Shown piece after piece: positions 32,889-42,253 of a stretch of 64,000 bases of DNA. Each line of letters starts with the position of its first letter. The stretch's first letter is position 1. The stretch is from Nocardioides palaemonis. GTDB taxonomy: Bacteria; Actinomycetota; Actinomycetes; Propionibacteriales; Nocardioidaceae. The stretch spans positions 248,001 to 312,000 of the forward strand of contig NZ_JAGVQR010000001.1 in the NCBI RefSeq assembly GCF_018275325.1, given 5' to 3'. Both the position numbers and the translations under genes were made by a program. The notes under the pieces are model-generated. The model worked only from the letters and a program-made list of their open reading frames with translations. It had not been told where the DNA came from and did no database searches.

Positions 32889-33827
32889 GTGGCAACGATC
32901 GTTGCTGACTCCACCGGCCCCGCGAAGCAGCGCCTCGGCGACCGGGTCTTCTCCCGGCTCGCGCTGGCGGCCGGCATCGCCATCCTCGTGGCGCTCGCCG
33001 CCGTCTTCGTCTTCCTGGCGATCGAGGGGCTCCCGGGCGTCGCCAAGCCCGCCGAGTTCTACGGCAGCGCGACCACCTTCGCCGGCTACGTCGCGCCGCT
33101 GCTGTTCGGCACCGTGCTCGCCGCGGTGATCGCGCTCGTCGTGGCCGTCCCCCTGGCCTGGGGCATCGCGCTCGTGGTGAGCCACTACGCCCCGCGCGCC
33201 ATCGCCACGCCGATCGCGTACGTCATCGACCTGCTGGCGGCGGTGCCGTCGGTGGTCTTCGGCCTGTGGGGCATCACCGTGCTCGCCCGCAAGCTGCAGC
33301 CCGGCTACGCCTGGCTCGACGACAACATGGGCTGGCTGCCGTTCTTCGCGGGCCCCGCCTCGGGCACCGGTCGCACGATCCTGACCGCGGGCCTGGTGCT
33401 CGCGATCATGATCCTGCCGATCATCACCGCGATCTCCCGCGAGGTCTTCTCCCAGACACCGCGGCTGCACGAGGAGGCCGCGCTCGCGCTCGGCGCCACC
33501 CGCTGGGAGATGATCCGGATGGCCGTCTTCCCCTACGCCCGCTCCGGCATGGTCTCCGCCGTGATGCTCGGCCTCGGCCGCGCGCTCGGCGAGACGATGG
33601 CCGTCGCGATGGTGCTGTCGGCGGGCGGCGGGATCTCGTTCAACCTGATCTCGAGCTCCAACCCGGCCTCGATCGCCTCCAACATCGCCTCCAACTACAA
33701 GGAGGGGACCCCGGGCAAGATCCAGGTGTTGATCGCGACCGGCCTGGTGCTCTTCCTGGTCACCTTCCTGGTGAACTTCGCGGCCCGCTGGGTCGTGACC
33801 CGCTCGGAGAGGAAGCTCAACGCATGA
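32889..33827 (+). CDS. pstC: Phosphate ABC transporter permease PstC
   Basis: 312 residues from GTG 32889, six helices. The inner-membrane permease signature with the coupling-helix region is EEAALALGATRWEMIRMAV and the nearby GLGRALGETMAVAMV block is typical of PstC. Forms the phosphate channel with PstA. Third-position GC and spacing are the same as for the rest of the operon; about 100 bases separate it from pstS, including a GC-rich stretch that may weaken read-through so that PstS is made in excess. Confidence 0.96.
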   Translation: MATIVADSTGPAKQRLGDRVFSRLALAAGIAILVALAAVFVFLAIEGLPGVAKPAEFYGSATTFAGYVAPLLFGTVLAAVIALVVAVPLAWGIALVVSHYAPRAIATPIAYVIDLLAAVPSVVFGLWGITVLARKLQPGYAWLDDNMGWLPFFAGPASGTGRTILTAGLVLAIMILPIITAISREVFSQTPRLHEEAALALGATRWEMIRMAVFPYARSGMVSAVMLGLGRALGETMAVAMVLSAGGGISFNLISSSNPASIASNIASNYKEGTPGKIQVLIATGLVLFLVTFLVNFAARWVVTRSERKLNA

Positions 33828-33897
33828 CTCACCCCACGAACTTCTCCGCCTCCCCCGCTGCGCTCCTCCAGCGGACAACTTCGAGGGGACCCCGAGC

Positions 33898-34986
33898 ATG
33901 AGTGTCGCCACTCCCGTACGTCCGTCGTCCACGCCGGTGTCCTTCACCGCCGCCCGCCTGCCGCGCGTCGCGCCGCTGCTGAGCGCGGTCGTCGCGGCCG
34001 CCGCCGCCGGTCTCGTCGCGCTGCTCCTCGGGTGGGGGCTCGTCGCGTGGGTCGTCCTGTCCGGCGCCCTCCACGTCGTCCTGCTCCCGCTGTGGGCGCG
34101 GCTGGTCGAGGGCCGCCGCGGCGCCACCGACCGGCTGGTCACCGGTTTGGTCTGGTCGGCCTGCGCGATCGCGGTCGTCCCGCTGGTCTCGCTGCTGTGG
34201 ACCGTGGTCGACCGCGGTCTGCCGCGGATCAGCTCCACCTTCCTGACGTTCTCGATGTACCGCACCGACCTCGACCAGGAGGTCGGCATCTACCACGCGC
34301 TGATGGGCACGCTGCTCATCACGCTGGGGGCGGCGATCATCTCGGTGCCGGTCGGCATCATGGCCGCGATCTACCTCATCGAGTACGGCAAGGGTAGCCG
34401 GCTGGCCGGCTGGATCACCTTCCTCGTCGACGTGATGACCGGGATCCCGTCGATCGTCGCCGGCCTGTTCGCGTTCGCGCTGTTCATCCTGCTCTTCGGG
34501 CCGAGCTACCGCTCGGGCATCGGCGGCTCGGTGGCGCTCTCGCTGCTGATGATCCCGGTGGTGGTCCGCGCGACCGAGGAGATGCTGCGGCTGGTGCCCG
34601 CCGACCTGCGCGAGGCGTCGTACGCCCTGGGCGTGCCGAAGTGGCGCACCATCGTCAAGGTGGTCCTCCCGACCGCGCTCGGCGGCATCGTCACCGGCGT
34701 CACGCTCGCGATCGCCCGCGTGGTCGGCGAGACCGCGCCGCTGCTGCTGATCGCCGGCCTGACGACCCGCACCAACTTCAACCTGTTCGACGGCCGGATG
34801 ACGACCCTGCCCGTGCTGATCTACACCCAGAACGCCAACCCCGGCATCGCGGAGACCCCGGGCGGCACGCCGCCGGGCATCGAGATCGCGTGGGGCGGCG
34901 CGCTGGTGCTGATCGTGATCGTGATGGTGCTCAACCTCGTCGCGCGCGTCATCGGCAAGATCTTCGCCCCCAAGACCGGCCACTGA
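33898..34986 (+). CDS. pstA: Phosphate ABC transporter permease PstA
   Basis: 362 residues from ATG 33898, a little longer than most PstA because of an extra N-terminal pair of helices ([39 protein letters not shown]). The permease core contains [20 protein letters not shown] (coupling loop) and [17 protein letters not shown]. Heterodimer partner of PstC. 70 bases after pstC, 34 bases before pstB. Confidence 0.96.
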   Translation: MSVATPVRPSSTPVSFTAARLPRVAPLLSAVVAAAAAGLVALLLGWGLVAWVVLSGALHVVLLPLWARLVEGRRGATDRLVTGLVWSACAIAVVPLVSLLWTVVDRGLPRISSTFLTFSMYRTDLDQEVGIYHALMGTLLITLGAAIISVPVGIMAAIYLIEYGKGSRLAGWITFLVDVMTGIPSIVAGLFAFALFILLFGPSYRSGIGGSVALSLLMIPVVVRATEEMLRLVPADLREASYALGVPKWRTIVKVVLPTALGGIVTGVTLAIARVVGETAPLLLIAGLTTRTNFNLFDGRMTTLPVLIYTQNANPGIAETPGGTPPGIEIAWGGALVLIVIVMVLNLVARVIGKIFAPKTGH

Positions 34987-35020
34987 GCCCCACGACAGAG
35001 AACGAGAGAGACTCACCCCC

Positions 35021-35800
35021 ATGGCCAAGAGCATCACCGTCGACGACCTGGACATCTACTACGGCGACTTCCTCGCCGTCCAGGGCGTCTCCATGACCAT
35101 CAAGGCGCGCTCGGTCACCGCCTTCATCGGCCCCTCGGGCTGCGGCAAGTCGACCTTCCTCCGCTCGCTCAACCGCATGCACGAGGTGATCCCCGGCGCG
35201 CGCGTCGAGGGCAAGGTGATGGTCGACGGCCAGTCGCTCTACGACGCCGCCGTCGACCCGGTCGCCGTGCGCCGCCAGATCGGCATGGTCTTCCAGCGCC
35301 CGAACCCGTTCCCGACGATGTCGATCTACGAGAACGTGCTCGCCGGCAACCGGCTCAACGCCAAGAAGATGAAGAAGTCCGAGGCCGACGACGTCGTCGA
35401 GCGCTCGCTCAAGGGCGCGAACCTCTGGAACGAGGTCAAGGACCGCCTCTCCAAGCCCGGCATGGGCCTCTCCGGCGGCCAGCAGCAGCGGCTCTGCATC
35501 GCCCGCGCGATCGCCGTCGAGCCGCAGGTGCTGCTGATGGACGAGCCCTGCTCGGCGCTCGACCCGATCTCGACCTCGGCGATCGAGGACCTGATCCACG
35601 AGCTCAAGTCCGACTACACGATCGTGATCGTCACCCACAACATGCAGCAGGCCGCCCGCGTCTCCGACGAGACCGGCTTCTTCAACCTCAAGGCCGCCGG
35701 CCAGCCCGGCCACCTCGTCGAGTTCAACTCGACCCAGAAGATGTTCGCCAACCCCGACAACGAGGCCACCGAGGCCTACATCTCCGGCCGCTTCGGCTGA
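35021..35800 (+). CDS. pstB: Phosphate ABC transporter ATPase PstB
   Basis: 259 residues. Walker [19 protein letters not shown]-loop [17 protein letters not shown], signature [14 protein letters not shown], Walker [18 protein letters not shown]-loop [14 protein letters not shown]. The ATPase powers phosphate import; in the family PstB-PhoU-PhoR contact also signals phosphate status. A PhoU gene is not adjacent, although the DUF47 protein at 38422-39039 is a distant PhoU relative. Last gene of the operon; palindromic repeats begin 25 bases after the stop. Confidence 0.97.
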   Translation: MAKSITVDDLDIYYGDFLAVQGVSMTIKARSVTAFIGPSGCGKSTFLRSLNRMHEVIPGARVEGKVMVDGQSLYDAAVDPVAVRRQIGMVFQRPNPFPTMSIYENVLAGNRLNAKKMKKSEADDVVERSLKGANLWNEVKDRLSKPGMGLSGGQQQRLCIARAIAVEPQVLLMDEPCSALDPISTSAIEDLIHELKSDYTIVIVTHNMQQAARVSDETGFFNLKAAGQPGHLVEFNSTQKMFANPDNEATEAYISGRFG

Positions 35801-35824
35801 GCCCTCGACCGTCCGCCGGCGCCC

Positions 35825-35887
35825 GGCATCTGAGGACACCCTGCAGCTGGAGAAGGCCTTTCGGGTTGCACCACGTCCTCAGACGCC
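35825..35887. repeat. 63-bp palindromic element, family 1, copy 1
   Basis: Arms CATCTGAGGAC and GTCCTCAGACG (one mismatch) with an inner TGCA pair (CCCTGCAG...GGTTGCACC). Same sequence plan and orientation as the copies at 36010 and 37282. It begins 25 bases after pstB. The 358 bases from 35801 to 36158 contain this copy, the next copy and no supportable gene. Confidence 0.9.
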
Positions 35888-36009
35888 GGCCGGCCACGAG
35901 GTCTCGGGAGTGCCGGGGCCCGGACGGTGGACGGTGATGGGCGGCTCCGGGATCGGGGGTTCCTGGGGCCGTCCTTCACCGCCCGCCACCTTCGGTGCCC
36001 GTTCTTGTA

Positions 36010-36072
36010 GTCATCTGAGGACGCCCTGCATCCCGCGAAGGCCTATCGGGTTGCACCACGTCCTCAGATGCC
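36010..36072. repeat. 63-bp palindromic element, family 1, copy 2
   Basis: Arms CATCTGAGGACG and CGTCCTCAGATG are perfect 12-base complements. The interior is nearly identical to copy 1 (shared GAAGGCCT and CGGGTTGCACCACG). It lies just before the DUF559-like gene at 36159. Confidence 0.92.
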
Positions 36073-36158
36073 CCGGCTCGACGTGAAGGTGGATGCCTGG
36101 AGCGAGGGCCTGTGGATGACGCCAGCGCGATCCGGCGACCGGGCAGCACCATGACCGG

Positions 36159-37244
36159 GTGGATGACGACGAGTGGACCGCCGGGGCGTGGCCGACGTGG
36201 GGGATCGGCCCGCGCGAGGGCGTACGTCGAGGGGTGTGGTGGCCGTCGCGCCGCGACGACAACGGCCAGGACGGCCCCACCCGCTCGGCCGCGCAGTCCT
36301 CGCGGTGGCGCCGTGCTGGGCACAACCTCTGGGTGCCGACGTCGATCGACCACACCGAACCCGAGCAGCGGATCGTCGAGGCCGCCGCCCAGCTGCCCGG
36401 ACGAGGTGGGGTCACCGGGTGGGCTGGACTGCGCTGGCAGGGCGGGTCGTGGTTCGATGGTGTCGACCGCCACGGCGCCCTCATGCCTGTCCCGCTGGCT
36501 GTTGGAAGTGGTCACCGTCGCCGCGCACATCCGTCGCTCGCCGTCTCGCAGGAGGTCCTCGGGCCCGAGATGGTCGCCCGCCACGACGGCGTCCGGGTCA
36601 CCGTGCCGCTGTGGAGCGTTGCGTACGAGATGCGCAAGGCGCAGTCGGACGAAGCCGCGGTCGTCGCCTTCGAGATGGCGGCCTACGACGACCTGGTGTC
36701 GATCGACGAGCTCGCGACGTTCGTGGACTCGTCACTGTGGCTGCGGTGGGGGGTGGAGCGGGTGCGGCGCGTGCTCCCGCTCTTGGAGGAGAACTCCTGG
36801 TCGCCGATGGAGCCGGTGATGCGGCTGACCTGGTTGGAGGCAGGCTTTCCGCGTCCCTTGGCCAACCGCCCGGTGTTCGACCTCGGCGGCCGGTTCGTCG
36901 GGACGCCGGACCTGGTCGACCCGGTGGCCGGCGTGTACGCGATGTACGACGGGGGCCTGCACCTCCCCGGTCACGTCCGCCTGGCCGACGTCGCCAAGGA
37001 GGCGGCGTACCGAAGGCTCGGACTGGAGGGCGCCACGATGATGGCTGGCGACCTCGCCGACCGCGATCCTTTCGTGCTCCGCCTGCGGGACGCGTACGCG
37101 CGAGCGGACCATCAGCGGCCGGAGGACCGCCGGTGGCTGCTCGAACCACCGACGTGGTGGGTGTCGACGGCCACCGTGGCGCAACGCCGCGCCCTGACGG
37201 CCTACGAGCGCTCGCGCTACCTGACGTACCGACACGCCGCGTGA
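36159..37244 (+). CDS. DUF559/AbiEi-related protein, catalytic Glu replaced
   Basis: 361 residues from GTG 36159; the start is uncertain because no good ribosome site is seen. The C-terminal 140 residues follow the pattern of the Vsr-like DUF559 endonuclease domain common in actinobacteria: a conserved Glu in SPMEPVMRLTWLEAGFPRP (near 218), Asp in FVGTPDLVDP (near 251), then the strand GVYAMYDGGLHLPGH and ADVAKEAAYRRLGLEG. In active members the strand reads V-x-x-E-Y-D-G; here the Glu is Met (near 262), so nuclease activity is doubtful. The N-terminal half contains a variable region typical of the AbiEi-like regulators. It is bracketed by two copies of a 63-bp palindrome, suggesting it moved in as a unit. 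Confidence 0.72.
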   Translation: MDDDEWTAGAWPTWGIGPREGVRRGVWWPSRRDDNGQDGPTRSAAQSSRWRRAGHNLWVPTSIDHTEPEQRIVEAAAQLPGRGGVTGWAGLRWQGGSWFDGVDRHGALMPVPLAVGSGHRRRAHPSLAVSQEVLGPEMVARHDGVRVTVPLWSVAYEMRKAQSDEAAVVAFEMAAYDDLVSIDELATFVDSSLWLRWGVERVRRVLPLLEENSWSPMEPVMRLTWLEAGFPRPLANRPVFDLGGRFVGTPDLVDPVAGVYAMYDGGLHLPGHVRLADVAKEAAYRRLGLEGATMMAGDLADRDPFVLRLRDAYARADHQRPEDRRWLLEPPTWWVSTATVAQRRALTAYERSRYLTYRHAA

Positions 37245-37281
37245 GCGGGTGCGGTCGGGGTGCGTCAGTCCGGCCCCCGGT

Positions 37282-37344
37282 GACATCTGAGGACACCCTG
37301 CAGCCCACGACACCCTATGGGCCTGCAGAACGTCCTCAGATGCC
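37282..37344. repeat. 63-bp palindromic element, family 1, copy 3
   Basis: Arms ACATCTGAGGAC and GTCCTCAGATG, inner CCTGCAG/CTGCAG pair. More diverged in the loop than copies 1 and 2. It lies 38 bases after the DUF559-like gene and before the convergent pit gene. Confidence 0.9.
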
Positions 37345-37376
37345 GAGGGGGAGGCCAGGAGCGAGGCGGGCGGGCG

Positions 37377-38372
37377 TCAGGGGAGGAAGACGTGCGCCAC
37401 CCAGTAGCAGATGGCGGCGGCGAGGCCAGCGGCCGGGAAGGTGAGCACCCAGGCGGTGAGGATCGACTTCGCCACGCCCCAGCGGACGGCGGAGAGGCGC
37501 TTGGTGGCGCCGACGCCCATGACCGCGGAGGTGATGGTGTGGGTGGTCGAGATCGGCGCCTCGAAGACGTACGAGGTGGTGTAGAGGACCGAGGCCGCGA
37601 CCGACTCGGCGGCGAAGCCGCGGGCCGGGTCGAGGTGGATGATCCGGCGCCCGAGGGTGCGCATGATGCGCCAGCCGCCGGACCAGGTGCCGAGCGAGAT
37701 CGCGGTGGCGGCGGCGAGGATCACCCACAGCGGCAGGCCGTCGGACTCCGCGACGTAGCCGCCGGTGAGCAGGGCCAGGAAGATCACGCCCATCGTCTTC
37801 TGGGCGTCCTGCAGGCCGTGGCCGAGCGCCATCGCGGCGGCGGAGACGGTCTGGGCCACCTTGAAGCCGCGGTGGGCCTTGCTCGGGTTGGCGCGCCGGA
37901 AGATCCACATGATCGCGATCATCAGCGCGAAGCCGAGGGTGAAGGCGACGACGGGGGAGAGGAACATCGGGATGACGACCTTCTCGACCACGAGCGCCCA
38001 GTTGGCCGAGGCGCCGGCGGCGACGGCGGCGCCGACGAGACCGCCGATGAGGGCGTGCGAGGACGACGACGGCAGGCCGTAGTACCAGGTGATGAGGTTC
38101 CACGTGATGGCGCCGAGCAGGCCGCACATCACGATCACCAGCCCGTGGCTGCCGGGTCCGGGGTCGATGGTGTCGGACACCGTGTGGGCGACCTTCTGGC
38201 CCAGGAAGGCGCCGACGAAGTTCATGACGGCGGCCATGGCGAGGGCCACGCGCGGCTTGAGGGCGCCCGTCGAGACGGACGTCGCGATCGCGTTGGCAGC
38301 GTCGTGGAAGCCGTTGGTGTAGTCGAACACCAGGGCGACGACGACCACCGCGATGATGATGCCGATCTCCAT
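37377..38372 (-). CDS. pit: Low-affinity inorganic phosphate transporter PiT
   Basis: 331 residues from ATG 38372, about 8-10 helices. The two PiT signatures are DYTNGFHDAANAIATSVSTG at the N-terminus and a partner around ISTTHTITSAVMGVGATKR; SSSSHALIGGLVGA is a further conserved motif. Imports phosphate (as metal phosphate) with protons. Downstream of the DUF47 gene with 49 bases between, in the same order as other bacterial DUF47-pit pairs. Confidence 0.96.
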   Translation of the reverse strand: MEIGIIIAVVVVALVFDYTNGFHDAANAIATSVSTGALKPRVALAMAAVMNFVGAFLGQKVAHTVSDTIDPGPGSHGLVIVMCGLLGAITWNLITWYYGLPSSSSHALIGGLVGAAVAAGASANWALVVEKVVIPMFLSPVVAFTLGFALMIAIMWIFRRANPSKAHRGFKVAQTVSAAAMALGHGLQDAQKTMGVIFLALLTGGYVAESDGLPLWVILAAATAISLGTWSGGWRIMRTLGRRIIHLDPARGFAAESVAASVLYTTSYVFEAPISTTHTITSAVMGVGATKRLSAVRWGVAKSILTAWVLTFPAAGLAAAICYWVAHVFLP

Positions 38373-38421
38373 CAGGAGCTCCTCCGGGCACGCGCGGGCG
38401 AGGTGGTGGTGCTCATGCGGG

Positions 38422-39039
38422 TCAGGACTCCTTGACCGCGATCTGCTCCACGATGTTGGCGACCTTCTCGAACGCGTCGATCGCCCCCTCGAGGGACTCC
38501 ACGATGTCCTTGAGCTTGAGGACCTCGAGCGCCTCGTACTCGCCGCCGAAGAGGTTGGCGAGGATCCGGCGGTAGGACTTGTCGCCGGTGTTCTCGAGCC
38601 GGTTGATCTCGATCCAGTACTCGTCGAGCGAGCTCATCGACTCCAGCGACGGCATCGCCGCGGAGGTGAGCTCGGCGCAGCGCTGCAGCACCTCGACCTG
38701 CTGGGTGGTCTCCGAGGGCAGCGAGGTGACCTCGTAGAGCAGGATCAGGTCGACGGCCTCGTCCATCATGTCCATGACGTCGTCGAGCGCCGACGCGAGG
38801 GAGTAGATGTCCTCGCGGTCGAACGGCGTGACGAACGTGCTGTTCACCCGTCGCACGATCGAGTGGGTGGTCTCGTCGGCGGCGTGCTCGGCCTCGCGCA
38901 TGCGCTGGGCGATCTCGGCACGGGGCGCACCGTCGGCGAGCATCTCGCTGAGCAGCTGGGCGCCGACCACGAGGTGGCCGGCCGCCTCGGCGAAGAGGTC
39001 GTAGAACGAGCTGTCGACAGGGCGGAACTTCAAACGCAC
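38422..39039 (-). CDS. DUF47 Pit-accessory protein (PhoU-like)
   Basis: 205 residues from GTG 39039. All-helical protein of the DUF47 family, distant from PhoU: FRPVDSSFYDLFAEAAGHLV, EHAADETTHSIVRRVNSTFVTPFDREDI (metal-binding Glu/Asp cluster, quoted here in part as EADETTHSI-like pattern) and LDDVMDMMDEAVDL. It is known to assist or regulate Pit transporters, and the operon with pit supports this. A TAGCAT -10 candidate lies at 39081-39076; GTTCA-like half-sites (GTTCATC, GTTCACC) nearby hint at PhoP contact but do not form a clean box. Confidence 0.92.
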   Translation of the reverse strand: MRLKFRPVDSSFYDLFAEAAGHLVVGAQLLSEMLADGAPRAEIAQRMREAEHAADETTHSIVRRVNSTFVTPFDREDIYSLASALDDVMDMMDEAVDLILLYEVTSLPSETTQQVEVLQRCAELTSAAMPSLESMSSLDEYWIEINRLENTGDKSYRRILANLFGGEYEALEVLKLKDIVESLEGAIDAFEKVANIVEQIAVKES

Positions 39040-39124
39040 GGTGAACTCCGAACGGGGGGCGGATGAACCGGCATCATGCTAGGGGGTGATCCGCCCGCGG
39101 ACGCAACCGCGAGGCCCTCGCGCG

Positions 39125-39149
39125 CCTGCGGTGTGACCGTCGCCGCAGG
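39125..39149 (-). terminator. Terminator candidate after ppk1
   Basis: CCTGCGG / CCGCAGG stem with an 11-nt loop immediately past the ppk1 stop on the minus strand. Confidence 0.5.
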
Positions 39150-41327
39150 TCAGCGGCGCCGGTGCCGCTGCCGCGCGATGAGCTCGTCGTGCAGGTGGCG
39201 TACGCCGTGACGCTGGGTCCACTCCCCGTCGGGGCCGAGCTCCCACGCGCTGGTCTCCTCGTCGAGGGCGAGGTCGAGCAGGGCCGCGACGGACTCGACG
39301 ACGTGGGGGTCGCGCAGCCGCACCAGCACCTCGACGCGGCGGTCGAGGTTGCGGTGCATCAGGTCGGCCGAGCCGATCCACACCGCCGGGTCGCCGTCGT
39401 TCTCGAACCAGAACACGCGGCTGTGCTCGAGGAACCGGCCGAGCACCGACCGAACGCGGATGGTCTCCGACAGGCCCGGCACGCCGGGGCGCAGCGCGCA
39501 GATGCCGCGCACCACCAGCTCGACCGGGACGCCGGCCTGCGAGGCGAGGTAGAGCGCGTCGATGATCGCCTCGTCGACGACCGAGTTGGCCTTGACCCGG
39601 ATCCGGGCCATCCGGCCGGCCTGGTGGTGGGCGATCTCGGCGTGGATCTGGGCCACCAGCCCGTCGCGCACGCTGTCGGGCGCGACCAGGAGGTGGTCGT
39701 AGGTCGTGTTGCGGCTGATCCCCGAGAGATTGTTGAAGAGCAGCGCCACGTCCTCGCCGATCTCCGGGTCGGAGGTGAGCAGGCCGAGGTCCTCGTAGAG
39801 CCGGGCGGTCTTCGGGTTGTAGTTGCCGGTGCCGAGGTGGACGTAGCGCTTGATCCCGTCGGGCTCGTCGCGCACGACCATCGACAGCTTGCAGTGGGTC
39901 TTGAGGCCGACCAGGCCGTAGACGACGTGGCAGCCGGCGTGCTCGAGCTTGCGCGCCCAGCGGATGTTGGCCTGCTCGTCGAACCGCGCCTTGATCTCCA
40001 CGATCACCAGCACCTGCTTGCCGGCCTCGGCGGCGTCGATCAGGGCCTCGATGATCGGGCTGTCGCCGGACGTGCGGTAGAGGGTCTGCTTGATCGCCAG
40101 CACGTGCGGGTCGGCGGCCGCCTGCTCGAGGAAGCGCTGCACGGACGTCGCGAACGAGTCGTACGGGTGGTGCAGCAGCACGTCGTGTCGTGCCACCGAG
40201 TCGAACACGTCGACCGGCGAGGCGGACTCGACCTCGGCGAGGCTGGTGTGGGTCGTCGGCAGGAACGCGGCGTACTTGAGGTCGTCGCGCGGGAGGTCGG
40301 CGATCGAGTGCAGGCCGGTCAGGTCGAGCGGTCCGGGCAGCGAGACGACCTCGTCGCGCCCGACACCGAGCTCGGAGACCAGCAGGTCGAGCACCTTGGG
40401 GTCGATCGACTCCTCGACCTCGAGGCGGACCGGCGGGCCGAACCGTCGGCGCAGCAGCTCCTTCTCGAGCGCCTTGAGGAGGTTCTCGGCGTCGTCCTCC
40501 TCGACCTCGAGGTCCTCGTTGCGGGTGACGCGGAAGGTGTGGGCGCCCAGCACCTCCATGCCCGGGAAGAGCTTCTTGAGGTGCTCGCCGATGACGTCCT
40601 CGATCGGCACGAACCGCTGGTTGCCCAGGCCGACGAAGCGACCGAAGGTCGGCGGCACCTTGACCCGCGCGAAGTGCTCGGTGCCGGTCTTGGGGTGGCG
40701 CACGACGACGGCGAGGTTGAGCGACAGGCCGGAGATGTAGGGGAACGGGTGGGCCGGGTCGACGGCCAGCGGGGTGAGGACCGGGAAGATCCGCTCCTTG
40801 AAGAGCTTCTTGCAGACCTTCTGCTCCTCGCGGTCGAGGTCGGCCCAGCGGACGATCTCGATGCCCTGGGCGCCGAGCTCGGGCAGCAGCCCGGCGAGCG
40901 CGCGGGCGTGACGCTCCATCAGCTCGCGGCAGGCGGTCCACAGCACCTCGAGCTGCTCGCGCGGCATCATGCCGCTCGCGGCGCGCTGCGCGACGCCGGC
41001 GGCGATGCGGCGCTTGAGGCCGGCCACGCGGACCATGAAGAACTCGTCGAGGTTGCTGGCGAAGATCGCGAGGAAGCGTGCCCGCTCGAGCAGTGGCAGC
41101 CCCTCGTCCTCCGCGAGCTCGAGCACCCGCTGGTTGAACCGCACCCACGACAGCTCGCGGTCGATGAACCGGTCCTCGAACTTCTCGACCGCCTCGATCT
41201 CCGCGGCGTCCGGGGTATACGGCGGCTCGACGTCGAACGTGTCGGTCGGGTGGCCGAAGGGCTCGGTGACCGGGCCCTCGTCGACCGACGGCGAGGCGGC
41301 GCTGGTCAGGGTGGCCGGGTCGTTCAT
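39150..41327 (-). CDS. ppk1: Polyphosphate kinase 1
   Basis: 725 residues from ATG 41327. Domain order N ([20 protein letters not shown]), H, C1 and C2 as in Ppk1. The autophosphorylated His is in the C1 block ([20 protein letters not shown]), and [20 protein letters not shown] is the second catalytic block. It reversibly makes inorganic polyphosphate from ATP. The N-terminal 35 residues are a variable extension. A PHO box with the right 11-base spacing lies directly before a leaderless-type start, so expression should rise on phosphate limitation, together with pstSCAB. Confidence 0.97.
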   Translation of the reverse strand: MNDPATLTSAASPSVDEGPVTEPFGHPTDTFDVEPPYTPDAAEIEAVEKFEDRFIDRELSWVRFNQRVLELAEDEGLPLLERARFLAIFASNLDEFFMVRVAGLKRRIAAGVAQRAASGMMPREQLEVLWTACRELMERHARALAGLLPELGAQGIEIVRWADLDREEQKVCKKLFKERIFPVLTPLAVDPAHPFPYISGLSLNLAVVVRHPKTGTEHFARVKVPPTFGRFVGLGNQRFVPIEDVIGEHLKKLFPGMEVLGAHTFRVTRNEDLEVEEDDAENLLKALEKELLRRRFGPPVRLEVEESIDPKVLDLLVSELGVGRDEVVSLPGPLDLTGLHSIADLPRDDLKYAAFLPTTHTSLAEVESASPVDVFDSVARHDVLLHHPYDSFATSVQRFLEQAAADPHVLAIKQTLYRTSGDSPIIEALIDAAEAGKQVLVIVEIKARFDEQANIRWARKLEHAGCHVVYGLVGLKTHCKLSMVVRDEPDGIKRYVHLGTGNYNPKTARLYEDLGLLTSDPEIGEDVALLFNNLSGISRNTTYDHLLVAPDSVRDGLVAQIHAEIAHHQAGRMARIRVKANSVVDEAIIDALYLASQAGVPVELVVRGICALRPGVPGLSETIRVRSVLGRFLEHSRVFWFENDGDPAVWIGSADLMHRNLDRRVEVLVRLRDPHVVESVAALLDLALDEETSAWELGPDGEWTQRHGVRHLHDELIARQRHRRR

Positions 41328-41348
41328 GGGCGAAGTCTGTCACCGTCC

Positions 41349-41366
41349 GGTGAACGGCAGGTGACG
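41349..41366 (-). promoter_or_regulatory. PHO box before ppk1
   Basis: Read on the minus strand, CGTCACC-TGCC-GTTCACC: one perfect and one near-perfect half with 11-base periodicity. CAGACT, a -10 candidate, follows and lies 12 bases before the ppk1 ATG, so the box occupies the -35 region as expected for PhoP activation. Confidence 0.7.
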
Positions 41367-41372
41367 TTCGTT

Positions 41373-41735
41373 TCAGTAGACGAGCGCCTGCACGCCGTCA
41401 CCGAGGACCTGCTCGGCGAAGACCGCCGCCCCCGCGATGCGTACGCCCGCGCGCAGGTCGCCCTCGCCGATGCCGCGCCGCGCGGCGCACTGCGAGCAGA
41501 CGGTCACCGAGCCGGAGTCGACGACGACCGACAGCAGCTGGTCGAGGGGCGTCGCGAGCCGGAGGTCGAAGGCCTCGGCGCGGCCAGGGACGCCGAACCA
41601 CGCGGCCTCGCCGGTCAGCCACAGCGACACCTCCGCGCCCGACGCGGCGGCGGCCGCGGCGACGGTGAACGCCTGGTTGCAGCGCTCGGCGTCCTCGGCG
41701 CCGCAGGTGACCTTGACGACCAGTGAGCGAGCCAT
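41373..41735 (-). CDS. DsrE/DsrF-like family protein
   Basis: 120 residues from ATG 41735. Alpha/beta fold: LVVKVTCGAEDAERCNQAFTV, EVSLWLTGEAAWFGVPGRA, and VTVCSQCAARRGI, with cysteines in TCG, RCN and CSQCA. Proteins of this class carry persulfide sulfur or form regulatory hexamers; several cysteines here make a sulfur-relay role possible. It is divergent from the nitrobindin gene (23 bases between starts). Confidence 0.85.
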   Translation of the reverse strand: MARSLVVKVTCGAEDAERCNQAFTVAAAAAASGAEVSLWLTGEAAWFGVPGRAEAFDLRLATPLDQLLSVVVDSGSVTVCSQCAARRGIGEGDLRAGVRIAGAAVFAEQVLGDGVQALVY

Positions 41736-41758
41736 GCGCCCAACACTAGAGTGGCGCC

Positions 41759-42253
41759 ATGCCCTTCGAGCTCCCCGACAACCTGCACCCCAACTGCGGC
41801 CCCGTCGCGTGGCTGCTCGGCACCTGGCGCGGCAACGGCCACGGCGACTACCCCACTACGAGTAAGTTCCAGTTCGGCCAGGAGCTGATCTTCACCCACG
41901 ACGGCCGCCCGTTCTTCCACTACATGTCGCGCTCGTGGATCGTCGACGAGGAGGGCCAGCACGTCCGCGACGCCGCGATGGAGACCGGCTTCCTGCGCTG
42001 CCCCGAGCCCGGCAAGGTCGAGTTCCTCCTCTCGCACAACATCGGCTTCTCGGAGGTCTGGTACGGCGCGGCCGAGGGCGGCAAGCTCGAGATGCACACC
42101 GCCGGCGTCTCCTTCACCGAGACCGCCAAGGAGGTCACGGCCGGGTCGCGGATGTACGGCAACGTCGAGGGCGACCTGCTCTACGCCTACGACATGGCCG
42201 CTGTCGGCCAGGAGCTCCAGCCGCACACCTGGGCCCGCCTGCAGAGGGCCTGA
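41759..42253 (+). CDS. Nitrobindin-type heme protein (peroxynitrite isomerase, FABP-like)
   Basis: 164 residues; TAGAGT at 41747-41752 indicates a leaderless start. Ten-stranded barrel protein; LLGTWRGNGHGDYPT holds the GxWxGxG family motif, and the heme-ligand His is expected in the C-terminal part (QELQPHTWARL). Mycobacterial homologues isomerise peroxynitrite to nitrate and scavenge NO in the cytoplasm. The stop overlaps the fur-like gene start by one base, so the two are co-translated. Confidence 0.92.
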   Translation: MPFELPDNLHPNCGPVAWLLGTWRGNGHGDYPTTSKFQFGQELIFTHDGRPFFHYMSRSWIVDEEGQHVRDAAMETGFLRCPEPGKVEFLLSHNIGFSEVWYGAAEGGKLEMHTAGVSFTETAKEVTAGSRMYGNVEGDLLYAYDMAAVGQELQPHTWARLQRA

